This document shows positions 28,183 to 36,761 of a stretch of DNA of 64,000 nucleotides, piece by piece. Position 1 is the stretch's first letter. Each line of letters begins with the position of its first letter. Under the pieces are notes generated by a model. The model ran no database searches. It was not told the DNA's origin and saw only the letters and a program-made list of their open reading frames with translations. A program made the translations under genes and the position numbers. The stretch comes from Anaerotignum sp. MSJ-24 (GTDB taxonomy: Bacteria; Bacillota; Clostridia; Lachnospirales; Anaerotignaceae): NCBI RefSeq assembly GCF_018918145.1, contig NZ_JAHLPX010000007.1:124001-188000 (forward strand), written 5' to 3'.

Positions 28183-28882
28183 TTATATACTTAAATTAAT
28201 CTATCCTCAAAGATGCGTTTTCTGCGGTGAACTGCTTAATCTGAACAGTAGAGAGGCTGTATGCGAAAAATGCGGAAATATAGATAGACTGGAATATAAA
28301 ACTTGTATATTGTGCAGAAGAGAGCTTGAAAATAAATCAAATCCCATCTGTGGTAAATGTATGAGTAAGCTCGGAGTGTTTTCCGATGGAATAAGTCTTT
28401 ATAAATATAAGGATGTAAGAGATGCAATATTGAGCTTTAAATATTCCGGCATGAAAAGACGAGGTATTGCTTTCGGAAAAATAATGGGACATGCCGTAAA
28501 GGACAGCAATACAAGGTTGATAACTGCCGATGTTATAATTCCCGTTCCAATAAGTAGGGAAAGGTTTAAAGAAAGAGGTTATAACCAGTCTGATGTGCTT
28601 GCAAAAGAAATATCCAAAGAAATCGGAACAAAATATATTTCCGATATGCTCATAAGAACAAAAAATACGGTTCCGCAGAACAGCCTTAATGAAATCGAAA
28701 GACGTATGAATGTTTTCAATGCCTTTAAGCTCAACGAAAAATATAATGTTGAAGGAAAGAAAATAATTATCGTCGATGATATTTTCACAACAGGCAGTAC
28801 GTTGAACGAATGTGGAAAAACCTTGAAAAAGGCAGGAGCAGAGGAGCTGTTTTATTTAACTCTTGCCAAAACCGAAATTTAA
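28169..28882 (+). CDS. comF: ComF family protein (phosphoribosyltransferase-like)
   Basis: A 237-residue homologue of B. subtilis ComFC, a cytosolic competence protein acting with the ComFA helicase in uptake of single-stranded DNA. The N-terminal zinc finger has CVFC, CEKC, CILC and CGKC pairs (residues ~16-65). The C-terminal phosphoribosyltransferase fold has IPVPISRERFKERGYNQ and the PRPP-loop motif IIVDDIFTTGSTL. The GTG start overlaps the recD2 end, with GGGGAG 8 bases upstream. Followed by a terminator. Its linkage with recD2 is common in Clostridia. Confidence 0.93.
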   Translation: MKTVDYILKLIYPQRCVFCGELLNLNSREAVCEKCGNIDRLEYKTCILCRRELENKSNPICGKCMSKLGVFSDGISLYKYKDVRDAILSFKYSGMKRRGIAFGKIMGHAVKDSNTRLITADVIIPVPISRERFKERGYNQSDVLAKEISKEIGTKYISDMLIRTKNTVPQNSLNEIERRMNVFNAFKLNEKYNVEGKKIIIVDDIFTTGSTLNECGKTLKKAGAEELFYLTLAKTEI

Positions 28883-28898
28883 AATAATTCTTTAATAT

Positions 28899-28933
28899 AA
28901 ATCCTGAGGTTAAATACTTCGGGATTTATTTTT
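28899..28933 (+). terminator. Terminator of recD2-comF
   Basis: Stem AAATCCTGAGG / CTTCGGGATTT (two G-T wobbles) with a 7-base loop, followed by ATTTTT, 17 bases after the comF stop. Confidence 0.75.
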
Positions 28934-29019
28934 GTGTTTTGATGTTTGAAAGTAATTAATGCTGTGCTAAAGGAATAAAATTGATTAGGTGATTGTCCAA
29001 ATACGAAGGGAGTGTTTAT

Positions 29020-31617
29020 ATGAATTGGCACAGCAGGACAACGGACGAAATATCGGTGGTACTCAATACTGATCTTAGAAACGGGCTTACGGAAGAAAAG
29101 GCAGAAATGATTAAAGCCGAATGCGGAAAAAATATAATTGAAACAGAAGTGAATAAAAAGAGTATTTTAAGGAGATTTTTTGAACAGCTTAATGATGTTA
29201 TGATAATAATTCTTCTGGCATCAGCCGCTGCATCTTTTGTTGTTTCGTTTATTAACGGCGAAAATGATTTTGCGGATTCATTATTGATAATTATGATAGT
29301 CATTCTTAATGCGGTTCTTGGCGTTATACAGGAAAACAAAGCAGAAAAAGCCATTGATGAGTTGAAAAGGCTGTCTGTTCCGCATGCCAGAGTTTTGAGA
29401 AACGGACATATAAAGCTTATTGACTCGGAGGATGTTGTTCCGGGAGATTTGCTTGTGCTTGAGGCAGGCGACAGAGTTGCGGCTGATGCAAGGCTTATAA
29501 GCTCGGCTAATCTTAAGGCTGATGAATCGGCATTGACAGGCGAGTCTGTTCCGGTTGAAAAGGAAACGGTGCTTCGTCTGCCTGAGAATGCACAGACAGC
29601 CGACAGAAGAAACATGGTCTTTGCATCGGCATATATAACCAACGGAAAAGGAACGGCTGTTGTTGTGGAAACAGGAAAAAACACAGAGGTCGGAAAAATA
29701 GCAAGGCTTATTTCAAACAAGGAAACCGAAGAAACACCTTTGCAGAAAAGGCTCGACAGTACGGGAAAAATACTCGGTCTGTCGGCTCTTGCCATATGTG
29801 CGGTTATTTTTGTTATAGGTATTTTGAGAAGATATTCCGTATTCGATATGTTTATGACCTCTGTAAGTCTTGCCGTTGCCGCAATTCCGGAAGGACTTCC
29901 GGCAATAGTGACGATAGTTCTTGCGATAGGCATGCAGAAGATGTCACAGCAAAACATGATAGTAAGAACACTGCCGTCTGTTGAAACACTGGGCTGTGCA
30001 CAGGTTATATGCACCGATAAAACAGGAACGCTCACAAAAAACAAAATGACGGTAGTGCGAATTGAGGACGGAAACGAAAAAACGACAATCAATTCAAAGA
30101 GATTCATACTGCGGCTTGCGGTTTTGTGCACAGACTGCTTTTATGAGGACAGACATTATATAGGTGATCCGACCGAAACGGCGATAGCCGAGGCCGCCGA
30201 AAGAATGGGCGAGCACAAAATACGGCTTGATGAAATAATGCCAAGAGTTGACGAAATACCATTTTCATCGGAAACAAAATTTATGATTACGGTACATAAA
30301 TTTGAAAACGGAAAAAAGATATGTATTATTAAGGGAGCACCGGAAAGAGTGCTGTCAAAATGCGGTAAAATTTATGACAATGTGAGCATTGACATGAATA
30401 TAACCGAAAGAATATATAAAATAAATGCCGATATGACAAATAAGGCGCTTAGGGTTATTGCCGTTGCATATAAGGAAATACCGAACAACAGTCGTGAATA
30501 TGACAGAGATTTTATATTCGCAGGCTTTATTGGCATGGCAGATCCACCGAGAGAAGAGGCAAGACAGGCGGTAAGCGAATGCAGAAGAGCCGGAATAAAG
30601 GTTGTTATGGTTACCGGTGACCATATGCTGACTGCCAAATCCGTAGCCGAAAAAACAGAAATATATTCCGACGGAGATATTATAGTTGAAGGAAATATGC
30701 TTGATAATATGTCTTCAACGGAATTGAATGAAAAGCTGGACAAAATATCGGTATTTGCAAGAGTATCACCAGAGCATAAGCTGAAAATTGTCGAGGCATA
30801 TAAACGAAAGGGCATGATTGCGGCAATGACCGGTGACGGAGTGAACGATGCACCGGCGTTGAGAGCGGCTGACATAGGCTGTGCAATGGGAAAAACTGGA
30901 ACGGATACGGCAAAGGCGGCGGCAGATATGATTATTGCAGATGACAACTTTTCGACAATAGTCTGCGCTGTAAGAGAAGGCAGAATAATATATAAAAACA
31001 TAAAGAAAGCTGTGCATTTTCTTTTGTCGAGCAATGTCGGAGAAATACTTACCGTATTTACGGCAATGGTTTTTGGCTGGAGTACGCCGTTACTGCCCAT
31101 ACATCTGCTGTGGATTAATTTTATAACCGATTCGCTTCCTGCCATTGCATTGGGACTTGATGTTCCGGAGGAGGACGTTATGACGGAAAAGCCTGTTGCA
31201 CCGGACAAGAGCCTTTTTGCCGGAGGCATGGGAAGCCGAATTATATATGAAGGTGTTATGATTGCGGCTTTGGCACTTACGGCATTTGGTATAGGCCACA
31301 AATATTATGACGGAAACGAAATGCACAGAGTAAGCAGAACAATGGCGTTTGCCGTTTTGAGTATCGCACAGCTTATTCATGCCTTTAATATGAGAACCAA
31401 TAAATCTTTATTCAAAATACATATATTGAGAAATAAATGGCTGTGCATGGCTTTTGTTATAGGCATTATACTTCAAGCATCGGTTATAATGCTGCCGCCG
31501 TTGGCAGAGATATTTACGGTTGTTCCGCTAAATGTGAAACAGTGGCTTATCGTTATGGGACTTTCCTTTGTGCCTGTTGTATTTTCGGAGATTGAAAAGG
31601 CTGTATTCAGAAAATAA
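29020..31617 (+). CDS. P2A-type calcium-translocating ATPase
   Basis: An 865-residue P-type ATPase of the SERCA/PMR1 class that exports Ca2+ (or Mn2+) at the cost of ATP. Landmarks in order: N-terminal cation ATPase domain, actuator TGES motif in DESALTGESVPVE, M4 ion-site AAIPEGLPAIVTI, phosphorylation motif CTDKTGTLTKNKM (Asp near residue 332), KGAPE nucleotide-binding motif, hinge MTGDGVNDAPAL, and M6 LLWINFITDSLPAIALG with the Asn and Thr-Asp typical of Ca2+ site II. The ATG at 29020 is chosen for GAAGGGAG 7-8 bases upstream. The next gene (C_GCAxxG_C_C) follows after 85 bp. Confidence 0.93.
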   Translation: MNWHSRTTDEISVVLNTDLRNGLTEEKAEMIKAECGKNIIETEVNKKSILRRFFEQLNDVMIIILLASAAASFVVSFINGENDFADSLLIIMIVILNAVLGVIQENKAEKAIDELKRLSVPHARVLRNGHIKLIDSEDVVPGDLLVLEAGDRVAADARLISSANLKADESALTGESVPVEKETVLRLPENAQTADRRNMVFASAYITNGKGTAVVVETGKNTEVGKIARLISNKETEETPLQKRLDSTGKILGLSALAICAVIFVIGILRRYSVFDMFMTSVSLAVAAIPEGLPAIVTIVLAIGMQKMSQQNMIVRTLPSVETLGCAQVICTDKTGTLTKNKMTVVRIEDGNEKTTINSKRFILRLAVLCTDCFYEDRHYIGDPTETAIAEAAERMGEHKIRLDEIMPRVDEIPFSSETKFMITVHKFENGKKICIIKGAPERVLSKCGKIYDNVSIDMNITERIYKINADMTNKALRVIAVAYKEIPNNSREYDRDFIFAGFIGMADPPREEARQAVSECRRAGIKVVMVTGDHMLTAKSVAEKTEIYSDGDIIVEGNMLDNMSSTELNEKLDKISVFARVSPEHKLKIVEAYKRKGMIAAMTGDGVNDAPALRAADIGCAMGKTGTDTAKAAADMIIADDNFSTIVCAVREGRIIYKNIKKAVHFLLSSNVGEILTVFTAMVFGWSTPLLPIHLLWINFITDSLPAIALGLDVPEEDVMTEKPVAPDKSLFAGGMGSRIIYEGVMIAALALTAFGIGHKYYDGNEMHRVSRTMAFAVLSIAQLIHAFNMRTNKSLFKIHILRNKWLCMAFVIGIILQASVIMLPPLAEIFTVVPLNVKQWLIVMGLSFVPVVFSEIEKAVFRK

Positions 31618-31702
31618 ATGTACTGTCAATAAAAGCTGTCTGTCACTTTATATATACAGTTTGAATATTATATACAAAAGGACAGGCAAAGGCGGTGTTT
31701 AT

Positions 31703-32092
31703 ATGAAAAGGCTTGCGTTGATGTATTACGAAATGGGCTATGGCTGCGGACAGTGCATAATAAAGGCGGCAGACAGAAAATATAAAATAGGAATAAACAG
31801 TGACTTTATTTCTGCCGCAGCCGCTTTAGGCAACGGCTGTGGCTACGGAGGCCAGTGTACGGTCATTACTGCGGTGATAATAATATTCGGAATTATGTTT
31901 GATGAAATGACCATGAAGCGGCTCAGAATAAAATTCCTTGATGAATTTAGAAGTAGGTACAATGATTTTAACTGCTGTCGGTTGTCTGCCGGAAATAACT
32001 GTGTTTCAATAATTGCGTCTGCGGCGGAAATTGCCGACAGACTTATAGAAGAGGCCGAGGACGAAATAAGATATTACAATTCCCGGCTTTGA
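31703..32092 (+). CDS. C_GCAxxG_C_C family redox-type protein
   Basis: A 129-residue protein resembling the C_GCAxxG_C_C family (PF09719-like), often near redox enzymes and of unknown biochemical role. The Cys/Gly pattern is visible: YGCGQC near the N-terminus, ALGNGCGYGGQC in the middle and NCCRLSAGNNC near the end, with a hydrophobic helix (TAVIIIFGIMF) after the second motif. The usual GCA is partly changed (GCGYGGQC), so this is a divergent member. The ATG at 31703 is preferred, with AAAGGCGGTG 5 bases upstream. Its last 19 bases overlap the end of the convergent unknown gene on the minus strand. Confidence 0.75.
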   Translation: MKRLALMYYEMGYGCGQCIIKAADRKYKIGINSDFISAAAALGNGCGYGGQCTVITAVIIIFGIMFDEMTMKRLRIKFLDEFRSRYNDFNCCRLSAGNNCVSIIASAAEIADRLIEEAEDEIRYYNSRL

Positions 32093-33288
32093 ATAAATAT
32101 AATGTCGCTTTTATCCGAGCTTTCGGGTATGCTCATGGCTTTAAGCCGGTTTTTAAGAATTATATTTTCTTTTTCAATGGCATTGTATCTGGCTTTCCAT
32201 TTTGAGCTGAGAAGTGCGATTTCTTCATTGCGTTCGGCAAGAAGTCTGGAAAGTTCGGAAACTCTGTTGTTGGTTTCCTCAAGCTGAAGAAGGTAGTCAT
32301 GTGAATTGCTTTGGTTTGCGGTTGAAACTGGTTTTTGCGCCTGTATATACGGAACAAAATCATCATTCATAAACGGAAAAGAGAAATCCGACAGATTAAA
32401 TTCTATACGGTTCGGTGAAAAATCATCAAAGAAATTCAGATATTCAGCTTTGCGTAAATCATAGGATTGTTTTACCAACTGTGGCTTTGAGATGTTTTCG
32501 ATTGGTATTTTATAGGAAGAGGAGTTTGTATGTACTATTGCATACATAGCTCCTTTTTCTTTTGATATTGAACAGCCTTTGCCGTTTTGTCCTTCCCATA
32601 ATATTCTTGCTTTTCCGAGGCAGTCATTTATACAGCCCTTATAAATAAGCTGTGAGGAAAAGGAACTTTTTGCAAGATATAATAAATGGCTTGAATTGTT
32701 CTCGGTAAGTACGGATAAATCTATACAGGGCATATTTGTTGCAAGAAAGCTTATGCTTTCGGTCAGCTTGCAGTCCTTAACGGACATTGAGAAAAACTTA
32801 ATAGTTTTATCGGAAAGACGGTAATATATTTTTATGTTATTGTTATTCATTCCGATGAGAAAAGGTGAATTGCCGAAGGAAAGTATTTCGGATATTTTTA
32901 TCGGCTGTTCCCATCTGTCGTCAAGCATATACCGCATATAGAGATATTCGTTGTTGTGATTTTCCTTTACGCTGTATATAAAGCTTATTGAGTTTTCCGC
33001 CGTTGTGAAGAAGAGTTTTGTACATTCATTCGGTATAGTGAAATTAAGCTTTTTGCTGTTCCATTTTCCGTTATAACGGCATAAAACCGCATTGCTGTCG
33101 GTTGATGCAAGGAGATAAATAAAGCCGTTTTCGTACCATACGGAAAAAATATCGGATACATCGGAAATTATTTTTATAGGAGAAATATTTTGATTTTTAG
33201 CTAATTGCTTAAAGTATATCGAGCCTTCGGAGTAATAAAATAAGTATAGTTCGTTTTTATCGGTTTTTAGAAGAATATATCTGTTCAT
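32074..33288 (-). CDS. Unknown protein: predicted beta-propeller followed by a coiled coil
   Basis: A 404-residue protein without a family I recognise. Residues 1-~290 show repeated ~45-residue units of alternating strands with Trp/Tyr turns (for example ENGFIYLLASTDSNAVLCRY and HNNEYLYMRYMLDDRWEQPI), consistent with a beta-propeller; residues ~335-395 are a heptad-rich coiled coil (LLQLEETNNRVSELSRLLAE). There is no signal peptide or membrane segment, so it is probably cytoplasmic, an interaction scaffold by architecture (inference). GAGGTGA lies 6 bases before the ATG. Its 3' end overlaps the C_GCAxxG_C_C gene by 19 bases in convergent orientation. Confidence 0.7.
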   Translation of the reverse strand: MNRYILLKTDKNELYLFYYSEGSIYFKQLAKNQNISPIKIISDVSDIFSVWYENGFIYLLASTDSNAVLCRYNGKWNSKKLNFTIPNECTKLFFTTAENSISFIYSVKENHNNEYLYMRYMLDDRWEQPIKISEILSFGNSPFLIGMNNNNIKIYYRLSDKTIKFFSMSVKDCKLTESISFLATNMPCIDLSVLTENNSSHLLYLAKSSFSSQLIYKGCINDCLGKARILWEGQNGKGCSISKEKGAMYAIVHTNSSSYKIPIENISKPQLVKQSYDLRKAEYLNFFDDFSPNRIEFNLSDFSFPFMNDDFVPYIQAQKPVSTANQSNSHDYLLQLEETNNRVSELSRLLAERNEEIALLSSKWKARYNAIEKENIILKNRLKAMSIPESSDKSDIIFIQSREL

Positions 33289-33310
33289 TTTAAATCACCT
33301 CAGAACAAAT

Positions 33311-33338
33311 ATATTATGTAAAAAGAATATAATAACAA
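33311..33338 (-). promoter_or_regulatory. Promoter of the propeller/coiled-coil gene
   Basis: The minus strand reads TTGTTA, 16 bp, TAATAT, 22 bp before the ATG at 33288. It overlaps the T-run of the upstream tetR terminator. Confidence 0.4.
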
Positions 33339-33373
33339 AAAATGACCGTATACGTTTTGTGTATACAGTCATT
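33337..33373 (-). terminator. Terminator of the TetR-family gene
   Basis: The minus strand forms AATGACTGTATAC / GTATACGGTCATT (one G-T wobble) around a 7-base loop, followed by T residues. It begins 7 bases past the TetR stop codon. Confidence 0.8.
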
Positions 33374-33379
33374 GTATTT

Positions 33380-33913
33380 TTAATTTAAGGCTTTCATTCC
33401 GTTAAGAATCATATGCCCGAGTTTGTTGAACTTCGGAAGGTCTTCTTCCGGCAGGCCATTTTTCGCCCAGTTGGTGCTTAAACCGATTAGTGCATATGTG
33501 TATATCTCGGCAGTGAAGTCTATATTTTCTTTATTGGCATTGGGTGCAACGCTTTTTCCGACCATAACTATAACCGGAAGCATAAAGCTTTTCAGCTTTT
33601 CCATAAGAAAATCCGGATCAAGCGAACGATATGTGTTTAATACAAGAGTTTTGTTTTTAACGATAAAGTTGAGTATCAAATCAAATTTTCCGGATTGTTT
33701 TACCGGATCATCTATATTGTCCACAATGTCCTTTGCCTCATCGAGATACATCCATTCAAGAAGGGCATAGGTATCATGAAAATGATAGTAAAATGTCTGG
33801 CGGTTTAGATTGCAGTCATCTACAATATCTTTAACTGTGATTTTATCAAGAGTTTTTTTAGAGAGCATATTCTTGAGTGATGTAGCTAAAGCTCTTTTTG
33901 TAGTTAATGGCAT
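33380..33913 (-). CDS. TetR/AcrR-family transcriptional regulator
   Basis: A 177-residue regulator. The N-terminal TetR helix-turn-helix (about residues 5-50) is clear: ALATSLKNMLSKKTLDKITVKDIV then CNLNRQTFYYHFHDTYALLEWMY. The C-terminal ligand-binding half resembles the DhaS-like TetR_C group found in Firmicutes. An inverted repeat lies inside its own promoter spacer, suggesting autorepression. No efflux pump or metabolic target is adjacent; htpG is upstream on the same strand but separated by a terminator. GGAGG precedes the ATG at 33913. Confidence 0.88.
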   Translation of the reverse strand: MPLTTKRALATSLKNMLSKKTLDKITVKDIVDDCNLNRQTFYYHFHDTYALLEWMYLDEAKDIVDNIDDPVKQSGKFDLILNFIVKNKTLVLNTYRSLDPDFLMEKLKSFMLPVIVMVGKSVAPNANKENIDFTAEIYTYALIGLSTNWAKNGLPEEDLPKFNKLGHMILNGMKALN

Positions 33914-33954
33914 AATAAACCTCCTTATGATATAGGTTAAAACACATTATTACT

Positions 33955-33983
33955 ATTATACACTATTCCGATAGTTTTAGCAA
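33955..33983 (-). promoter_or_regulatory. Promoter of the TetR gene with an internal palindromic operator
   Basis: The minus strand reads TTGCTA, 17 bp, TATAAT. The spacer contains the inverted repeat ACTAT-TCCG-ATAGT (33962-33975). Binding there would block RNA polymerase, as expected for TetR autoregulation. Confidence 0.45.
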
Positions 33984-33984
33984 A

Positions 33985-34012
33985 CAAAAGACACCGAAAA
34001 CGGTGCCTTTTG
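33985..34012 (-). terminator. Terminator of htpG
   Basis: The 12-bp stem CAAAAGACACCG / CGGTGCCTTTTG (one G-T wobble) has an AAAA/TTTT loop and is followed on the minus strand by a T-rich tail, 11 bases after the htpG stop. Confidence 0.8.
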
Positions 34013-34023
34013 CGTAAAAGGGG

Positions 34024-36036
34024 TTATTTTATCTCACTCTCTGCAAGCTTTTCGAGGAGAATGTTGCTTCGGTTAATAAATTCCGTCATCTGTTCGGGCT
34101 CAAGAGGCTTCTGTCCCATGAGTGCAAGGTCATATACATGACGGCAGATAAGCTCTGTTTCCTGTTCTTTTCCGGCTGTGTTCTTGAGTGCCTCAAGTGC
34201 TTTTATAAGCTTGTTGCTTCCGTTAAGTATAAGCGTCTGTTCAACAGCGGCATTTCCGTAAAGAGCCTTGAGCGAATCGTCATAATTATAAGCCTCAAGC
34301 ATATCTTGAAGACGTCTTTCTCTTTCAGAAAGAAGAATCATAGCGGAAATATCATCTGATTTAAGGTTTTCAACCTTGACATTAAGCTTATCGTTTCCGA
34401 GTATTCCGGCAAAGAGGTTTTTAAATTCTTTGTTTAAATCCTCATTTGTTTCGCCGTCACTCTTAAGTGTATCGGAAAGGTCAGAGTCGATTCTTTCAAG
34501 AGTATATTTTCCGTCGCTCTTATATTCGAGATAGTTTACGAAAGGCTTATCAATAGCTGTCGGCATTATGATTGCTTCCATAGACTGGCTCTTGAAGAGG
34601 TTGATATACTGAATCTGCTGTTTTTCGTCTGTTACATAATAAATTTTGTTTCCTGTTTTGTCTTTGTTGTCTTCAATATATTCTTCGATAGTCTTATGCT
34701 TATCATCTGTTGTTTTGAAAAGAATAGAGCCTTTGATTTTATCGTAGAATTTTTCTTCCTTCATACTGCCGTATTTAAGGAATACGTTGATGTCATCACT
34801 GAATTTTTCGTATTCTTCACGATTGTTCTTAAAGAGACTGTTGATTTTGTCTGCAACCTTCTTTGTGATGTAGGTTGACATCTTTTCCGCATATCCGTCG
34901 TTCTGGAGGGCACTTCTCGATACGTTAAGAGGAATATCGGGGCAGTCGAGAACGCCTTTGAGGATAAGAAGAAATTCGGGAATTACTTCTTTTATGTTGT
35001 CGGCAATATAAACCTGGTTGGAGTAAAGCTTAACCATACCGTCAACTGCTTCCATATCGCTGACAAGACGGGGAAAATAAAGAATACCTTTAAGTCTGAA
35101 GGGATAATCCATGTTAAGATGTATCCAGAAGAGAGGATCCTTCATATCACCGAACATATGGTGATAAAGCTCTTTATACTGTTCATCTGTACATTCGGAA
35201 GGCTTTCTGAGCCAGAGAGGATTTACCTCGTTAAGGGGAAGCTGTTCGGGCTCTTCTTTATTTTCTTCTCCGTCTTCCTTCTTTTCTTCCGAACCTTCTT
35301 CTTTTTCTGCTTCTTTCTTTTCAAGAACTTCCTTGAGCTCTTCTGCAGAGCTTACTGTTTTTGCTGTACTTTCGTCTGTTTCTTCGTCTTCGTCATCTAC
35401 TGTATCAAAATAGATTTCAACAGGCATATATTCGCAGTATTTTTTAAGTGCATCATATAATACGCTTTCATCTGCGAATTCTTCTCCGTCTTCACCGAGG
35501 TACATTGTTATTGTTGTACCGTGTTCTGTTCTTGTGCCGGGCTCCATTTCGTAATCAATGCCACCGTCACAAATCCATTTTGCAGGCTCTGAGCCCTCTT
35601 TATATGAAAGTGAGTCGATTTCAACTTTGTCCGCAACCATGAAAGCCGAATAGAAACCGAGTCCGAAGTGACCGATTATCTCGTTTCCGTCGTCCTCCTG
35701 CTTTTCACCGTATTTTGCAAGGAAATCGCTTGCTCCGGAGAAAGCGATCTGGTTGATGTATTTTTTGATTTCGTCGGCTGTCATACCGATACCGTTATCA
35801 ATAACCTGTATAGTTTTGTTTTTTGAATCACATACGACACGAATACAGAATTTTTCATCATCGGGAATATTGTCTGCCTCGCCCATCATCATAAGCTTTT
35901 TGAGCTTTGTTACGGCATCACAGCCATTGGAAACGATTTCACGAATGAATATGTCTTTATCTGTATAGAGCCATTTTTTAATAATTGGTAAGAAATTTTC
36001 ACTATTTATAGAAAGATTGCCTTTTTCCTGTTCCAT
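34024..36036 (-). CDS. htpG: Molecular chaperone HtpG (Hsp90)
   Basis: Hsp90-family ATP-dependent chaperone in the cytoplasm. The 670-residue protein has the GHKL ATPase motifs REIVSNGCDAVTKLK (N-box), DNGIGMT and the lid region GHFGLGFYSAFMVADKVEI, then the middle domain (LWLRKPSE) and a C-terminal dimerisation domain. An unusually long Glu/Lys-rich charged linker (about residues 205-275: DEEDEETDEST...EKKEAEKEEGSEEKK) separates the N and middle domains, longer than in E. coli HtpG. The ATG at 36036 is chosen because GGAGG lies 9 bases upstream; an in-frame TTG at 36042 is too close to it. The upstream region holds a consensus promoter and a perfect CIRCE operator. Confidence 0.95.
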   Translation of the reverse strand: MEQEKGNLSINSENFLPIIKKWLYTDKDIFIREIVSNGCDAVTKLKKLMMMGEADNIPDDEKFCIRVVCDSKNKTIQVIDNGIGMTADEIKKYINQIAFSGASDFLAKYGEKQEDDGNEIIGHFGLGFYSAFMVADKVEIDSLSYKEGSEPAKWICDGGIDYEMEPGTRTEHGTTITMYLGEDGEEFADESVLYDALKKYCEYMPVEIYFDTVDDEDEETDESTAKTVSSAEELKEVLEKKEAEKEEGSEEKKEDGEENKEEPEQLPLNEVNPLWLRKPSECTDEQYKELYHHMFGDMKDPLFWIHLNMDYPFRLKGILYFPRLVSDMEAVDGMVKLYSNQVYIADNIKEVIPEFLLILKGVLDCPDIPLNVSRSALQNDGYAEKMSTYITKKVADKINSLFKNNREEYEKFSDDINVFLKYGSMKEEKFYDKIKGSILFKTTDDKHKTIEEYIEDNKDKTGNKIYYVTDEKQQIQYINLFKSQSMEAIIMPTAIDKPFVNYLEYKSDGKYTLERIDSDLSDTLKSDGETNEDLNKEFKNLFAGILGNDKLNVKVENLKSDDISAMILLSERERRLQDMLEAYNYDDSLKALYGNAAVEQTLILNGSNKLIKALEALKNTAGKEQETELICRHVYDLALMGQKPLEPEQMTEFINRSNILLEKLAESEIK

Positions 36037-36076
36037 TGTCAATTACCTCCGATTGCTAAATCATTTATTGACTATA

Positions 36077-36104
36077 ATTGTATCACTAAAAATGCAAATG
36101 TCAA
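36077..36104 (-). promoter_or_regulatory. Sigma-A promoter of htpG
   Basis: The minus strand reads TTGACA, 16 bp, TACAAT, located 41 bp before the htpG ATG. The CIRCE element lies 7 bp upstream of the -35. Confidence 0.7.
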
Positions 36105-36111
36105 GAAAAAA

Positions 36112-36138
36112 TTAGCACTCATTTAATGTGAGTGCTAA
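36112..36138 (-). promoter_or_regulatory. CIRCE element (HrcA operator) upstream of htpG
   Basis: TTAGCACTC, 9 bases, GAGTGCTAA: an exact match to the CIRCE consensus in both arms and spacing. HrcA binds CIRCE to repress groESL and hrcA-grpE-dnaK operons in Firmicutes. Here it lies just upstream of the htpG -35 rather than over the transcription start. Confidence 0.93.
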
Positions 36139-36175
36139 TAAGTTGCAGATATAAATTTTTTGAACACAATTATGC

Positions 36176-36637
36176 TTATTCTATTATGATTCCGTTGTGT
36201 TTAAAAAATCTTGCGGCATATTCGTCCCAGGAATGCTCAACTGCTTTGTCCAATGAAAACATTTTTTCGGACGAGCCTGTAATAATCGAAAGCTTTCCGT
36301 TTTCAAAAATTATGTTTATAAAAAGAGCGGAAGCGTTTGTATGTATTTTTGCCGTTGCTTCATCAGACGGAGAAAGTATTATTTTCATATATCCGGGAAG
36401 TTTGTTTCCTTTTATTATGTTGAATATTGTCGGACGAAGTTCCGACCATGCAATGTATTTTTCTGTAAGGCTTTCCTGTTCCTCTGTGGTGTACCAGTCC
36501 TTGTTTATGACACAGTCCATTTCATAAAAAATATTTGTTTTTATTGAAACCGAGCGTACCAGAAGCCTGTCAAAGGCATTGCCCTTTAAAAGCATTGCCA
36601 TAAATTCTTTTTTATTTTCAACTGTTCCAGCTATCAA
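36176..36637 (-). CDS. DUF5721 family protein
   Basis: A 153-residue cytoplasmic protein of the DUF5721 family, found in Clostridia and without a known function. Family-like segments are MIAGTVENKKEFMAMLLKGNAFD at the start, SELRPTIFNIIKGNKLP in the middle, FINIIFENGKLSIITGSS and a closing SLDKAVEHSWDEYAARFFK. No catalytic or metal-binding motif is evident. GGGAGG precedes the ATG at 36637. It ends 37 bp before the CIRCE element with no terminator between, so read-through into htpG is possible. Confidence 0.75.
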   Translation of the reverse strand: MIAGTVENKKEFMAMLLKGNAFDRLLVRSVSIKTNIFYEMDCVINKDWYTTEEQESLTEKYIAWSELRPTIFNIIKGNKLPGYMKIILSPSDEATAKIHTNASALFINIIFENGKLSIITGSSEKMFSLDKAVEHSWDEYAARFFKHNGIIIE

Positions 36638-36693
36638 TATACTTACCTCCCTATGACTTAAAATTTTATCACAGCTTGGAATTTATAACAAGG

Positions 36694-36722
36694 TTGCTTT
36701 AATAAGCTTTATAAATTATAAT
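36694..36722 (+). promoter_or_regulatory. Sigma-A promoter of the MBOAT-SGNH operon
   Basis: TTGCTT, 17 bp, TATAAT, 39 bp before the MBOAT ATG. Confidence 0.6.
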
Positions 36723-36761
36723 CAAGACATTAATATTGTAAGAAGTATAAGGAGAAAATTT

